From NCBI GenBank assembly GCA_005883405.1, contig VBGG01000195.1, forward strand, positions 1 to 32,352: a stretch of DNA of 32,352 nucleotides. The letters are read 5' to 3'. Under the pieces are notes generated by a model. The model made no database searches and was not told where the DNA came from. It saw nothing but the letters and a program-made list of their open reading frames with translations. The first letter of the stretch is position 1. Each line of letters starts with the position of its first letter. The translations under genes and the position numbers were made by a program. This DNA is from Chloroflexota bacterium (GTDB lineage Bacteria > Chloroflexota > UBA6077 > CF-72). Shown here piece after piece: positions 1-7,818 of the stretch.

Positions 1-2
1 TC

Positions 3-488
3 GCGCAGCTGCAGCAGAAGGCTGGCTCTGAACAGACACTGCCGGACATGTCGGTCACGGTACAGCCCAGCAATCAGACGTTTGACCACAACGTCGGCGA
101 CGAAACAGACCAGCTGACTGGTCGGTTAACCGCGAACGTCTCGGGCACCGTGTTTCCCAACCTGGCCTACAACGACCTGGTGGGCAAGGTGCTGGCGCTG
201 AGCGCTGGGCCCGACTTCAAGCTCGGCGCACCGGCCAAAGTCGAGACGCCCGGTGTGCTGAATGTGGACGGGCACAAGGTTGTGCTGCGCTGCGATGCGT
301 CCGGCGTGCTCGAGAGCGCGATCGACGCGGATGGCATCCGCCGTGCGCTGACCGGCAGCACCCTTCAAGACGCCAGGAGCTATCTTGCGCGGTTGAGCGG
401 GCTGGCCGAGCCACCCAGCGTGGTGCTGACCCCAACGTGGGCACCGCGCGCCTTCCGGATCGACGTCAACGTCCAGGGCCCCAAGTAG
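3..488 (+). CDS. C-terminal part of probable baseplate J-like / putative surface protein (partial)
   Basis: The reading frame is open to the left window edge, so only the last 161 codons are visible and the true start lies outside. The visible part has no transmembrane segment. It shows a beta-rich stretch (LTGRLTANVSGTVFPNLAYN), then an alpha/beta segment with IDADGIRRALTGSTLQDARS, and ends with a tryptophan- and proline-containing strand followed by FRIDVNV. This arrangement, directly upstream of ruvX, resembles the C-terminus of the proteins labelled baseplate J/gp47 family in Chloroflexota. That assignment is from memory of the family and is uncertain. A stop TAG ends it 22 bp before ruvX, so co-transcription is likely. 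Confidence 0.45.
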   Translation, partial: AQLQQKAGSEQTLPDMSVTVQPSNQTFDHNVGDETDQLTGRLTANVSGTVFPNLAYNDLVGKVLALSAGPDFKLGAPAKVETPGVLNVDGHKVVLRCDASGVLESAIDADGIRRALTGSTLQDARSYLARLSGLAEPPSVVLTPTWAPRAFRIDVNVQGPK

Positions 489-510
489 CTCGGCGGTACG
501 CCTGGGGCGG

Positions 511-1008
511 GTGCTCGGCATCGACGCCGGCGAACGGCGCGTCGGCGTGGCGATGAGTGATGCTTCGCGAGCGCTTGCGAGCCCCCTGGTAGTGCTCGAC
601 CGTGGCGGCGGCCTGGCGCCGGTGCTGGATGCGCTTGCCTCGCTGGCTCAACGTGAGGGGGTGGTGGAGATGGTGGTCGGCTTGCCGCTGAACGCCGACG
701 GCTCACGTGGGCCTCAGGCGCGGCGTGCGCAGGACTTCGCCCGCGTCGCCTCGCGCGTGGTCGGCGTGCCGGTCTCGTTGTGGGACGAGCGTCTGTCCAC
801 CCAGGAAGCCGAGTCCATCGTCCGCGCTCAGGGCCGCAACCTCCGCCGCCTCCGCCAGCGCGGCCAAATAGACGCCATCGCTGCTGCCGTCATCCTTCAA
901 GACTTTCTGGATCACAGTGCCGCCGGCCATCCGGCTAGCGATGCCGCAGCCAGCCAATCGCGAGCGGACGGAAGCAATTCCGAGGGGTCCCCTCTGGCAA
1001 AGGCATGA
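511..1008 (+). CDS. ruvX: Holliday junction resolvase-like / pre-16S rRNA nuclease RuvX (YqgF)
   Basis: RNase H-fold protein of the RuvX/YqgF family, linked to 5' processing of 16S rRNA precursor. The N-terminal strand LGIDAGERRVGVAMSD carries the first catalytic Asp. The middle has VVGLPLNADGSRG, and DERLST is the second acidic motif. The conserved core ends near residue 140, and the last ~25 residues (Ala/Ser-rich) are an extension. The start is GTG at 511; there is no ATG in frame between the upstream stop (487) and here. The stop overlaps the mltG start by ATGA (1005-1008), so the two are translationally coupled. Confidence 0.9.
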   Translation: MLGIDAGERRVGVAMSDASRALASPLVVLDRGGGLAPVLDALASLAQREGVVEMVVGLPLNADGSRGPQARRAQDFARVASRVVGVPVSLWDERLSTQEAESIVRAQGRNLRRLRQRGQIDAIAAAVILQDFLDHSAAGHPASDAAASQSRADGSNSEGSPLAKA

Positions 1009-2096
1009 TCGCAAGAATCCTCGTGGTCCTGTTTGCTCTGATCGTGATCGGCGTGGGGGTGGCGATTGGCTACTTCGTGCTGGGCGACCAGAGCACGCCG
1101 TTGGGCAGTCGCATTGCGCAGCTTGCCGACCCGACGGCGGCGGTCGATCCACAGGACAGCACGAAGGTCGTGGTGACCGTTCCCCAGGGCGCCACGGCTG
1201 GCGACATCGGTCAGCAGCTGCAGCAGCTCGGCCTGATCCGCTCGGGCCTCGTCTTCAGGCTGGCCGCCGAACAGGCGGGGGTCGGTAGCAGCCTGGCAGC
1301 AGGCGATTACGAGCTCAGCAAATCGATGTCGACCTCCGAGATCATCCAGGTCCTCGCCAAAGGCCAGGTCAAACGCGGTCTACTGGCGACGATCCCTGAA
1401 GGCTGGCGCAGCGAGCAGATCGCCGATCGCCTCGAGGCCACCGGTTTCGCCTCACGCGACGAGTTCCTGCAAGCCGTTGCGTCGCCGGTCGCCGTCCCGG
1501 CGGTGGACTTGATCGCCGAGCCTCCGCCGCCACGCCTGGAGGGCTACCTCTTCCCCGAAACCTACGAAGTGCCGCAGAGAGTCAGTGGCGCACACGCCGC
1601 CGAGCTCATGCTCCGAATGTTCAACCAGCGCGTCGCCGAGGCGCTGCACTCCCCGTCCGAAACACGCCTCACCAGCCAGCAGGTGATCACGCTTGCCTCG
1701 ATCGTCGAACGCGAAGCCAAGGTGCCGTCTGAGCGGTCCACGATCGCCAGCGTGTACCTCAACCGTTTATCCGAAAGCATGCCGCTACAGGCCGATCCGA
1801 CCATCCAGTACGCCGTCGCCACCCGAGACGGTCCCGCTGCAGCTGGCTATAACTACTGGCGCGACCTGTCGACCGCCGATCTCGAGATCTCCTCGCCGTT
1901 CAATACCTACACCAACGCAGGCCTGCCGCCCGGGCCGATCTGCAATCCCGGCGAGGCCTCGATCAAAGCCGTCCTGCAGCCCGCCAGCACCTCGTACCTC
2001 TACTTTGTCGCGACCACTGACGGCTCTGGAAAACACCTCTTCGCCAGAACCCTGGACGAGCACAACACGAACGTCGCCAAAGTCAATAGCCATTAG
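1005..2096 (+). CDS. mltG: Endolytic murein transglycosylase MltG
   Basis: Membrane-anchored lytic transglycosylase that cuts nascent peptidoglycan glycan strands outside the membrane. The protein is 363 aa: one N-terminal transmembrane helix (residues ~3-26), a LysM-like region (TVPQGATAGDIGQQL, ~60-130), then the YceG catalytic domain. That domain holds LEGYLFPETYEVP (~180), LASIVEREA with the likely catalytic Glu235, and NTYTNAGLPPGPICNPG (~305-320). The length fits the family. It starts with ATG inside the ruvX stop. A pairing of ruvX and mltG is common in Firmicutes and Chloroflexota. Confidence 0.93.
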   Translation: MIARILVVLFALIVIGVGVAIGYFVLGDQSTPLGSRIAQLADPTAAVDPQDSTKVVVTVPQGATAGDIGQQLQQLGLIRSGLVFRLAAEQAGVGSSLAAGDYELSKSMSTSEIIQVLAKGQVKRGLLATIPEGWRSEQIADRLEATGFASRDEFLQAVASPVAVPAVDLIAEPPPPRLEGYLFPETYEVPQRVSGAHAAELMLRMFNQRVAEALHSPSETRLTSQQVITLASIVEREAKVPSERSTIASVYLNRLSESMPLQADPTIQYAVATRDGPAAAGYNYWRDLSTADLEISSPFNTYTNAGLPPGPICNPGEASIKAVLQPASTSYLYFVATTDGSGKHLFARTLDEHNTNVAKVNSH

Positions 2097-2106
2097 CTAC
2101 GTTTCG

Positions 2107-2112
2107 TATACT
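2107..2112 (+). promoter_or_regulatory. Candidate -10 box upstream of rpsB
   Basis: TATACT just after the mltG stop, preceded by CG, as in other candidate -10 boxes of this window (28704, and the - strand at 18292). No good -35 hexamer is visible at 16-18 bp, so the call rests on the -10 match and its position before the ribosomal protein operon. Confidence 0.4.
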
Positions 2113-2131
2113 TTTGGTGTTCATTCCACAC

Positions 2132-2176
2132 GCGGCCGACGCACGCTCTCCGTGCCCCACGAGGGTCCCCGGCCGC
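2132..2176 (+). promoter_or_regulatory. rpsB leader hairpin
   Basis: GCGGCCG (2132-2138) is the exact reverse complement of CGGCCGC (2170-2176), with a 31-nt loop between them. It lies in the 5' leader of rpsB, between the candidate promoter and the purine-rich GGAGG at 2189-2193. rpsB leaders are autoregulatory in several bacteria. Whether this one binds S2 is inference. Confidence 0.35.
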
Positions 2177-2210
2177 GGAGGATCTAACGGAGGTTCAAAA
2201 AAAGTACACC

Positions 2211-3035
2211 GTGCCTGCACCTGTCCAGATGAAGACGCTGCTCGAAGCTGGCGTCCATTTCGGCCATCAGACGCGTCGGTGGGATCCGCGCATGCGGCCA
2301 TTCATCTTCACCGAGCGTAATGGCATTCACATCATCGATCTTCAACAGACTGTCCGCCGCCTCGACGAAGCCATGACGTTTGTCCGCCAGCAGGCCGCTG
2401 ATGGCAAGACCATGTTGTTCGTGGGCACCAAGAAGCAAGCCCAGGACACCATCTCCGAAGAGGCCGCCCGTGCCGGTATGCCGTACGTCAACCAGCGCTG
2501 GATGGGCGGAACGCTGACCAACTTCGCCACGATCTTGACGCGCTTGCGGCGCATGGAAGATCTCGAGCGCCGCAAAGAGGCGGGCGAGTTCGAGGCGCTA
2601 CCCAAGAAGGAAGCCATTCGTCTTCAGGACGAGCTCGAGAAACTGCAGCGTATGCTCGGCGGTCTGCGCAAGACGTACCGCCTGCCCGACATGGTCTTCG
2701 TCGTCGACCCGCACCGCGAGGCCATCGGCGTTGCCGAGGCCAACCGGCTCAAGCTGCCCATCATCGCCATGGTCGACACCAACTGCAACCCGCAGCTGAT
2801 CGACTGGCCGGTGCCGTCCAACGACGACGCCATCCGCGCCGTACGGCTGATCGCCGGCAAGATTGCCGACGCCATCATCGAGGGTCGCGAACAGCGCGCG
2901 GCGGTCATGGGCGAAGTCATTCCCGAGGCTGGCCTCGAAGAGGGCGAAATCGAGGCGATGCCAGCCGAGCTGCCCATGATGACCGAAGAGGACTTCATGA
3001 TGGAGTACGAGCTCGACGAGGACGAGGACGCCTGA
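2211..3035 (+). CDS. rpsB: 30S ribosomal protein S2
   Basis: S2 of the small subunit, 274 aa. The N-terminus has [20 protein letters not shown] and the middle has [13 protein letters not shown] and [12 protein letters not shown]. The C-terminal signature is [25 protein letters not shown]. The last ~40 residues are a strongly acidic tail (many Glu/Asp) beyond the core. The start codon is GTG at 2211; the nearest Shine-Dalgarno-like GGAGG (2189-2193) is 17 nt away, unusually far, and no closer in-frame ATG, GTG or TTG exists upstream. A shorter start at ATG 2229 is possible but would trim the conserved N-terminal lead. It heads the rpsB-tsf-pyrH-frr operon. Confidence 0.96.
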   Translation: MPAPVQMKTLLEAGVHFGHQTRRWDPRMRPFIFTERNGIHIIDLQQTVRRLDEAMTFVRQQAADGKTMLFVGTKKQAQDTISEEAARAGMPYVNQRWMGGTLTNFATILTRLRRMEDLERRKEAGEFEALPKKEAIRLQDELEKLQRMLGGLRKTYRLPDMVFVVDPHREAIGVAEANRLKLPIIAMVDTNCNPQLIDWPVPSNDDAIRAVRLIAGKIADAIIEGREQRAAVMGEVIPEAGLEEGEIEAMPAELPMMTEEDFMMEYELDEDEDA

Positions 3036-3038
3036 TCG

Positions 3039-3527
3039 ATGCCAAGCTCAACTGAACTCATCAAAGAGCTCCGCGACAAGACCGGCGCGGGCATCATGGA
3101 ATGCAAGAAGGCGATCGAGGATGCCCTGGGCGACGTGGGCAAGGCCGAGCAATTGATCAAAGAGCGCGGTCTTGCCATGGCCGAAAAGAAGGCCGGTCGC
3201 GAAGCGGGCCAGGGGCTGATCGAAACCTACGTGCACGCGGGCCGCATCGGCGCCCTGATCGAGCTGAACTGCGAGACCGACTTCGTCGCCCGCACCGACG
3301 ATTTCAAAACCCTGGCACGTGAGATCGCCATGCAAGTCGCGGCGACCAACCCCGGCCGTGTCAGCGGCCAGGAAGCGTCAGTCGACGGCGACGTCCCACT
3401 GCTGGATCAGCCGTATATTCGCGACCCCGGCAAAACCATCCAGGACCTGGTGAACGAGACGATCGCCAAGGTGCGCGAGAACATCGTCATCAGGCGCTTC
3501 GCCCGTTTCGAGTTGGGCGGTCTGTAG
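3039..3527 (+). CDS. tsf: Translation elongation factor Ts (short form)
   Basis: Guanine nucleotide exchange factor for EF-Tu. The N-terminal UBA-like domain (residues 1-45) includes [18 protein letters not shown]. The EF-Tu-contacting motif [13 protein letters not shown] lies at ~75-88. At 162 aa this is a short EF-Ts with a single compact core, like the Thermus type, rather than the ~280-aa E. coli form. ATG follows the rpsB stop by 3 bp, and pyrH starts 4 bp after its end, so this is a tight operon. Confidence 0.95.
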   Translation: MPSSTELIKELRDKTGAGIMECKKAIEDALGDVGKAEQLIKERGLAMAEKKAGREAGQGLIETYVHAGRIGALIELNCETDFVARTDDFKTLAREIAMQVAATNPGRVSGQEASVDGDVPLLDQPYIRDPGKTIQDLVNETIAKVRENIVIRRFARFELGGL

Positions 3528-3531
3528 CGCA

Positions 3532-4254
3532 TTGAATGGCGAGCTCCGCTACAGGAGGATCCTCCTCAAGCTGAGTGGGGAGGCCCTCCAGGGTTCTGCG
3601 CCCTACGGCATCGACTTCGGCTCAGTGGAGTCGATCGCCCGCCAGGTAGCCACCGTCGTCGCCCGTGGTGTCGAGGTCGGCATGGTCATCGGCGGTGGCA
3701 ACATCTGGCGCGGCGAGCCAGCCGCCGCGCGCGGCGTGGAGCGCGCCACCGCCGACTACATGGGCATGCTGGCGACGGTGATGAATGGGCTGGCGCTGCA
3801 GTCGGCGCTGGAGCGCATCGGACTACATACGCGCGTGCAGAGCGCGGTGACCATGACCGAGGTGGCCGAGCCATATATTCGCCGCCGAGCGATCCGCCAC
3901 CTCGAAAAGGGCCGCGTGGTGATCTTCGTCGCCGGCAGCGGAAACCCGTACTTCACGACGGACACCGCCGCGTCATTGCGCGCGCTGGAGATCGAAGCCG
4001 ACGTGCTGATGATGGCCAAGAACCGCGTCGACGGCGTCTACGATGCCGATCCCAACCGCGACGTAAATGCCAGGAAGTTCGATCACCTCACCTATATGGA
4101 AGCGCTCGAGCGGCGGCTGAAGGTGATGGACAGTACCGCGCTGTCTTTGTGCATGGACAACAAGCTGCCCATCATCGTCTTCGACCTGACGGACGAAGGG
4201 AATCTCTTGAGGCTCGTCGAAGGCGATCGAACGGTTGGCACGCTCGTCTCGTGA
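3532..4254 (+). CDS. pyrH: UMP kinase
   Basis: Phosphorylates UMP to UDP in pyrimidine nucleotide synthesis; amino-acid-kinase fold. Visible motifs are [12 protein letters not shown] near the start, IGGGNIWRG (~55-65), [20 protein letters not shown] (~135) and [18 protein letters not shown] (~160-178). The length of 240 aa is normal. The start is TTG at 3532; an ATG at 3536 is out of frame, so the rare start is needed. It is 4 bp after tsf. The region after its stop is filled by a heptanucleotide inverted repeat. Confidence 0.95.
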   Translation: MNGELRYRRILLKLSGEALQGSAPYGIDFGSVESIARQVATVVARGVEVGMVIGGGNIWRGEPAAARGVERATADYMGMLATVMNGLALQSALERIGLHTRVQSAVTMTEVAEPYIRRRAIRHLEKGRVVIFVAGSGNPYFTTDTAASLRALEIEADVLMMAKNRVDGVYDADPNRDVNARKFDHLTYMEALERRLKVMDSTALSLCMDNKLPIIVFDLTDEGNLLRLVEGDRTVGTLVS

Positions 4255-4408
4255 CCAGTCGCGAGTCTTGAGTCATGAGTCGCGGCGTTGCCGATACTTG
4301 GGCGGTATTGTCGGTAAATCGAGCGGTAAGTCACCATCGGAAAGGACGAGTTGCTGATGACTCATGACTCACGACTCATGACTCTCGACTCATGACTACT
4401 CAAGACTC
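4254..4408. repeat. Inverted pair of heptanucleotide arrays between pyrH and frr
   Basis: Left arm (4254-4281): heptads ending in AGTC (ACCAGTC, GCGAGTC, TTGAGTC, ATGAGTC). Right arm (4357-4408): ATGACTC, ATGACTC, ACGACTC, ATGACTC, TCGACTC, ATGACTA, then CTC and AAGACTC. The arms are reverse complements of each other in consensus and can form a long imperfect stem with a ~75-nt loop. The sixth right-arm heptad supplies the ATG of frr (4392), and the array continues through its first codons. Confidence 0.8.
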
Positions 4409-4964
4409 CCTGGACGGCATCATCAAATCCGCCGAACACCGAATGACTACGGCTGTCGAGATCCTGGGCCGCGACCTGCAGGCCATCCGCACCGGCCGCG
4501 CCAGCCCGCACCTTCTCGAACGCATCCAGGTCGACTACTACGGCGCGCCCACGCCGATCAATGGCGTGGCCAACATCAGCGCGCCCGATCCTCGAATGGT
4601 GGTGGTTCAGCCTTGGGATCGCACCATGCTCGGCCCGATCGAGAAGGCGATCCAGAAGTCTGACCTGGGCATCAACCCGACCAATGACGGGCAGGTCATT
4701 CGACTGGTGCTGCCGCAGCTGACCGAAGAGCGGCGTAAGGAGCTGGTCAAGCAGGTCCACCATCGTGCCGAGGAAGCTCGCGTGGCGGTGCGCAATTGCC
4801 GCCGCGACGCGCTCGATCACCTGCGCAAGGCGGAAAAGGACGGCGGCATCTCCCAGGAAGACGAGCGCCGCGCCCAGGACCGCCTGCAGAAACTGACTGA
4901 CACGTTCGTCAAGCGCGTCGACGAGGTCTCGAGGAACAAAGAGACCGAGGTGCTGGAGGTCTGA
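4392..4964 (+). CDS. frr: Ribosome recycling factor
   Basis: Splits post-termination ribosomes together with EF-G. At 190 aa it has the full RRF length. Visible family features are the helical arm around RDLQAIRTGRASPHLLERIQ (~30-50), ISAPDPRMVVVQPWD (~62-77), GQVIRLVLPQLTEERRKELV (~100-118) and the C-terminal helix. The start codon and the first five or six codons (MTTQDS) lie inside the right arm of a heptad array, so the extreme N-terminus is probably repeat-derived; the conserved fold begins after residue ~8. The stop is 5 bp before uppS. Confidence 0.95.
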   Translation: MTTQDSLDGIIKSAEHRMTTAVEILGRDLQAIRTGRASPHLLERIQVDYYGAPTPINGVANISAPDPRMVVVQPWDRTMLGPIEKAIQKSDLGINPTNDGQVIRLVLPQLTEERRKELVKQVHHRAEEARVAVRNCRRDALDHLRKAEKDGGISQEDERRAQDRLQKLTDTFVKRVDEVSRNKETEVLEV

Positions 4965-4969
4965 TCGAG

Positions 4970-5719
4970 GTGGCGATCGCGGGCGCGCAGGCCCAGTCCA
5001 CGACGAACGCAATAGCGGAGCCGCGGCCCGCGACGGTTCCCGCTCACGTTGGCATCATCATGGATGGCAATGGCCGCTGGGCTAACCGCCGCGGCCTGCC
5101 GCGCCTGGCCGGCCACCATGCCGGCACCGAGAACGTGCGCCGCATCACCATCGCCTGCGCAGACGCGGGCGTCGAAGTGCTCACGATCTATGCGTTCTCG
5201 ACGGAAAACTGGCGGCGCCCGGCCGATGAGGTCGTCGGGCTGATGCGACTGCTGTTGCAACGCATCGATCGGGAAGCTGCCGAGCTGCACCGCAACAACG
5301 TCAAGATCCGCCACGTCGGCGCGCTCGAGGGCGTCCAGCCGCGCCTTGCCGAGCGCGTGCGTGCCGCCGTTGACCTGACGCGCTCGAACACTGGCCTGGT
5401 GCTGAATGTGGCGTTCAACTATGGCGGTCGCCAGGAGATCGCGCGGGCGGTGCAGCGCCTCATGGCGCAGGGGGTTCGCCCCGAGGACGTGACGGAGGAG
5501 CTCATCGATCGACACCTCGATACCGCTGGGCTGCCCGACCTGGATCTGGTGATTCGGACCGGTGGCGAGATGCGCCTCAGCAACTTCCTCCTGTGGCAGG
5601 CGGCGTATGCCGAGTACTATTCGACACCGATATGCTGGCCCGACTTCGGGCGCGAGGAGCTGTACCAGGCCTTCGCGGAGTTCGGCCGGCGGGTCCGACG
5701 GTTCGGCGGCCTTTCGTAG
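4970..5719 (+). CDS. uppS: Isoprenyl transferase (undecaprenyl diphosphate synthase)
   Basis: cis-Prenyltransferase that builds the C55 lipid carrier for cell-wall synthesis from FPP and IPP. The signature IIMDGNGRWANRRGLPR carries catalytic Asp32. YAFSTENWRRP follows, and the C-terminal signature is RTGGEMRLSNFLLWQAAYAE, a slight variant of the usual RTSGE. The length is 249 aa; the first ~20 residues are a non-conserved Ala-rich lead. The start is GTG at 4970, 5 bp after frr. It stands with cdsA, dxr and ispG as an envelope-lipid and isoprenoid cluster. Confidence 0.94.
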   Translation: MAIAGAQAQSTTNAIAEPRPATVPAHVGIIMDGNGRWANRRGLPRLAGHHAGTENVRRITIACADAGVEVLTIYAFSTENWRRPADEVVGLMRLLLQRIDREAAELHRNNVKIRHVGALEGVQPRLAERVRAAVDLTRSNTGLVLNVAFNYGGRQEIARAVQRLMAQGVRPEDVTEELIDRHLDTAGLPDLDLVIRTGGEMRLSNFLLWQAAYAEYYSTPICWPDFGREELYQAFAEFGRRVRRFGGLS

Positions 5720-5720
5720 C

Positions 5721-5857
5721 GTTCCGCGTTCCGGGTTCCGGGTTCCGCGTTGGGGCATTCGCCTCGACGCCAGCTAGACTCGCATGACTGCTTTGCCCGA
5801 TACGGCCACGGCCGCTCGCTCCGAACGCGGAACGCGGAACGCGGAACCCGGAACGGG
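5721..5857. repeat. Inverted pair of five-unit heptanucleotide arrays between uppS and cdsA
   Basis: Left arm (5721-5755) is exactly five heptads: GTTCCGC, GTTCCGG, GTTCCGG, GTTCCGC, GTTGGGG. Right arm (5823-5857) is five heptads in the opposite sense: three GAACGCG, then GAACCCG and GAACGGG. The left arm begins 2 bp after the uppS stop. The right arm lies inside the cdsA reading frame and encodes residues 14-25. The core after the left arm includes TTCGCC and CAGCTAG (5771-5777), also found in the 19192-19350 copy. Confidence 0.85.
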
Positions 5858-6665
5858 ACGTCTGGCTCTCAGAGTGGTGAGCGGCTTCGTCGCCGTTCCC
5901 TTCTTGCTCGGCGTGGCCTATCTCGGGGACCCCGTGTACGGCGCCTTCATCTGTCTCGCAACGGGCTATGCCGCGTTTGAAATCCGCGGCATGCTGCGCG
6001 CTGGAGGCTATGCGCCGCTGGACTGGGCGCTCATCGGGCTGGCGGTGGTGTTACCGCTCGACAGATGGCTGGCCGGCTACGGGTGGCCCGCGCCCGACGG
6101 CCTGGCGGTGGTCACCGCCGTGGTGGTCGGAGGCCTGGTGGCGCTGCTCATTCGACCGACCTCAGAACGCGCCCTGGTGGACTGGGCTCTATCCGTTGGC
6201 CTCGCGCTCTATCTCGGTGGCCTGATGCAGTTCTACATGCCGCTTCGCGCGCAGCCGACGAGTCTGCCCGGGTTCTGGGTCATCGCCCTGCTGGTCCTGA
6301 GCTGGGTCTGCGACAGCTGCGCGTACTTCGTCGGCGGCGCCATCGGTCGAACTCGACTCGCGCCAAGCATCAGCCCCAACAAGTCGGTCGAGGGCGCGGT
6401 CGCGGGTCTCGTCGGCGCGGCCATCGTGGCGCCCTTGCTGGGCCTCGGCGTCGGTCTGGCCCCGGCGCTCATGGCCGGCTACGGCCTGGTCATCGGGCTG
6501 GCCACCGTCGTCGGCGACCTGATCGAATCGCTGATCAAACGCCATACCGGCGTCAAGGACTCAGGCGTACTCATTCCAGGTCACGGCGGCTTGCTCGACC
6601 GCATGGACAGCTTGCTGTTGTGCGCCCCGCTCGCCGTGCTGTACCTGCGCGTATTCGGCGGATGA
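5784..6665 (+). CDS. cdsA: Phosphatidate cytidylyltransferase
   Basis: Makes CDP-diacylglycerol from phosphatidic acid and CTP, the branch point of phospholipid synthesis. It is a polytopic membrane protein with about seven to eight hydrophobic segments over 293 aa. The family signature lies in the C-terminal third: SPNKSVEGAVAGLVGA, then GDLIESLIKRHTGVKDSG, then PGHGGLLDRMDSLL. Residues 14-25 are encoded by a heptad repeat array, so the first ~28 residues are probably not native; a GTG at 5877 could be an older start. The stop overlaps the dxr start by ATGA (6662-6665). Confidence 0.92.
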   Translation: MTALPDTATAARSERGTRNAEPGTGRLALRVVSGFVAVPFLLGVAYLGDPVYGAFICLATGYAAFEIRGMLRAGGYAPLDWALIGLAVVLPLDRWLAGYGWPAPDGLAVVTAVVVGGLVALLIRPTSERALVDWALSVGLALYLGGLMQFYMPLRAQPTSLPGFWVIALLVLSWVCDSCAYFVGGAIGRTRLAPSISPNKSVEGAVAGLVGAAIVAPLLGLGVGLAPALMAGYGLVIGLATVVGDLIESLIKRHTGVKDSGVLIPGHGGLLDRMDSLLLCAPLAVLYLRVFGG

Positions 6666-7765
6666 AGCGCATCGCCGTGCTGGGAAGCACGGGCTCGATC
6701 GGTCGTCAGACGCTCGACGTTGTGCGCTGGCATCCCGACTAATTCGAGGTTGTGGCGCTGGTCGCGGCGCGTCCTTCGCCGTTGTTCGAGTCTCAGGTCG
6801 CAGAGTTCGCCCCGCGCCTGACCTGTCTCACCGCGACAGACGGCGCCGACCGATTGGTCGAGATTGCCGATGACCCGGGCGTGGACCTGCTGGTGGTGGC
6901 AACCAGTGGCACGGTGGGCTTCCGTCCGACCATCACGGCGCTCGGCGCCGGCAAACCGGTCGCGCTCGCCAACAAAGAGACGCTGATCATGGCTGGCCAC
7001 CTGGTGACCGAGGCGGCCTCGGTTTCGGGCGCGCCGCTGCTGCCCATAGACAGCGAGCACAGCGCGATCTGGCAGTGTCTCGAAGGCGAGCAACCCTACG
7101 CCGAGCGCGTGCAGCGCTTGCTGCTGACAGCTTCTGGCGGGGCCTTTCGGGACCGCGCGCCCGAGACGCTGGCGGAGGTGACGCCTGCCGAGGCGCTCCA
7201 ACACCCGACCTGGAATATGGGCCCGAAGATCACCATCGATTCCGCGACGCTGATGAACAAGGGTCTCGAAGTGATCGAGGCGCACTGGCTATTTGGCTTG
7301 CCGTTCGACCAGATAGACGTGGTCATCCACCACCAGAGCGTGATCCACTCACTCGTCGAGTTCGTCGACGGCTCGGTCAAGGCACAGCTCGGCTTGCCCG
7401 ACATGCGGCTGCCGATCCAGTACGCGCTCGCACACCCGCGGCGGCTGCCTGCGCCCGTAGAACGGCTGGACCTGCCCAGCGTTGGCCAGCTGACGTTCAC
7501 CCGTGTGGATGCGGCGAAGTATCCATGTCTGGCGTTGGCGTACGAAGCCGGCCGCCGAGGCGGGACGTCTCCGACGGTGCTGAACGCCGCCAACGAGGAA
7601 GCCGTCGCCCGCTTACTGGCCAAAGATCTGGGGTTTGCTCAGATCGCCGAGCTGATCGACGCCGCGCTCCAGGCGCATACGCCGCGCACGCTTCCCACCC
7701 TTGAAGAAGTCATCGAAGCCGATGCCTGGGCCCGCGAGTTCGCGCGCCACTGGTCCTCCCCCTAA
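6662..7765 (+). CDS. dxr: 1-deoxy-D-xylulose 5-phosphate reductoisomerase, interrupted by an in-frame TAA
   Basis: Second step of the MEP isoprenoid pathway (DXP to MEP, NADPH-dependent). The N-terminus MKRIAVLGSTGSIGRQTLDV is the Rossmann NADPH loop. The rest is intact: ANKETLIMAG, IDSEHSAIWQ (metal and substrate Asp/Glu), TASGGAFRD and TWNMGPKITIDSATLMNKGLE. Codon 27 (6740-6742) is TAA where homologs have a residue between HPD and FEVV; the frame is otherwise continuous. TAA is a real stop elsewhere in this window (ispG, rseP), so it is not recoded. A restart at GTG 6752 would lose the NADPH loop. Read it either as a one-base error (for example from CAA, GAA or AAA) or as a broken gene. ispG in the same operon suggests the pathway is in use. 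Confidence 0.85.
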
Positions 7766-7818
7766 TAGTTCTGACCGCGGCGTTGATTGCTTATGATCCC
7801 GGCGCAAGGCCCCACTGA

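Noticed and set aside
6740-6742. TAA reassigned to a sense codon in this organism
   Set aside because: ispG, rseP, ribF and other genes end at TAA at the expected length.
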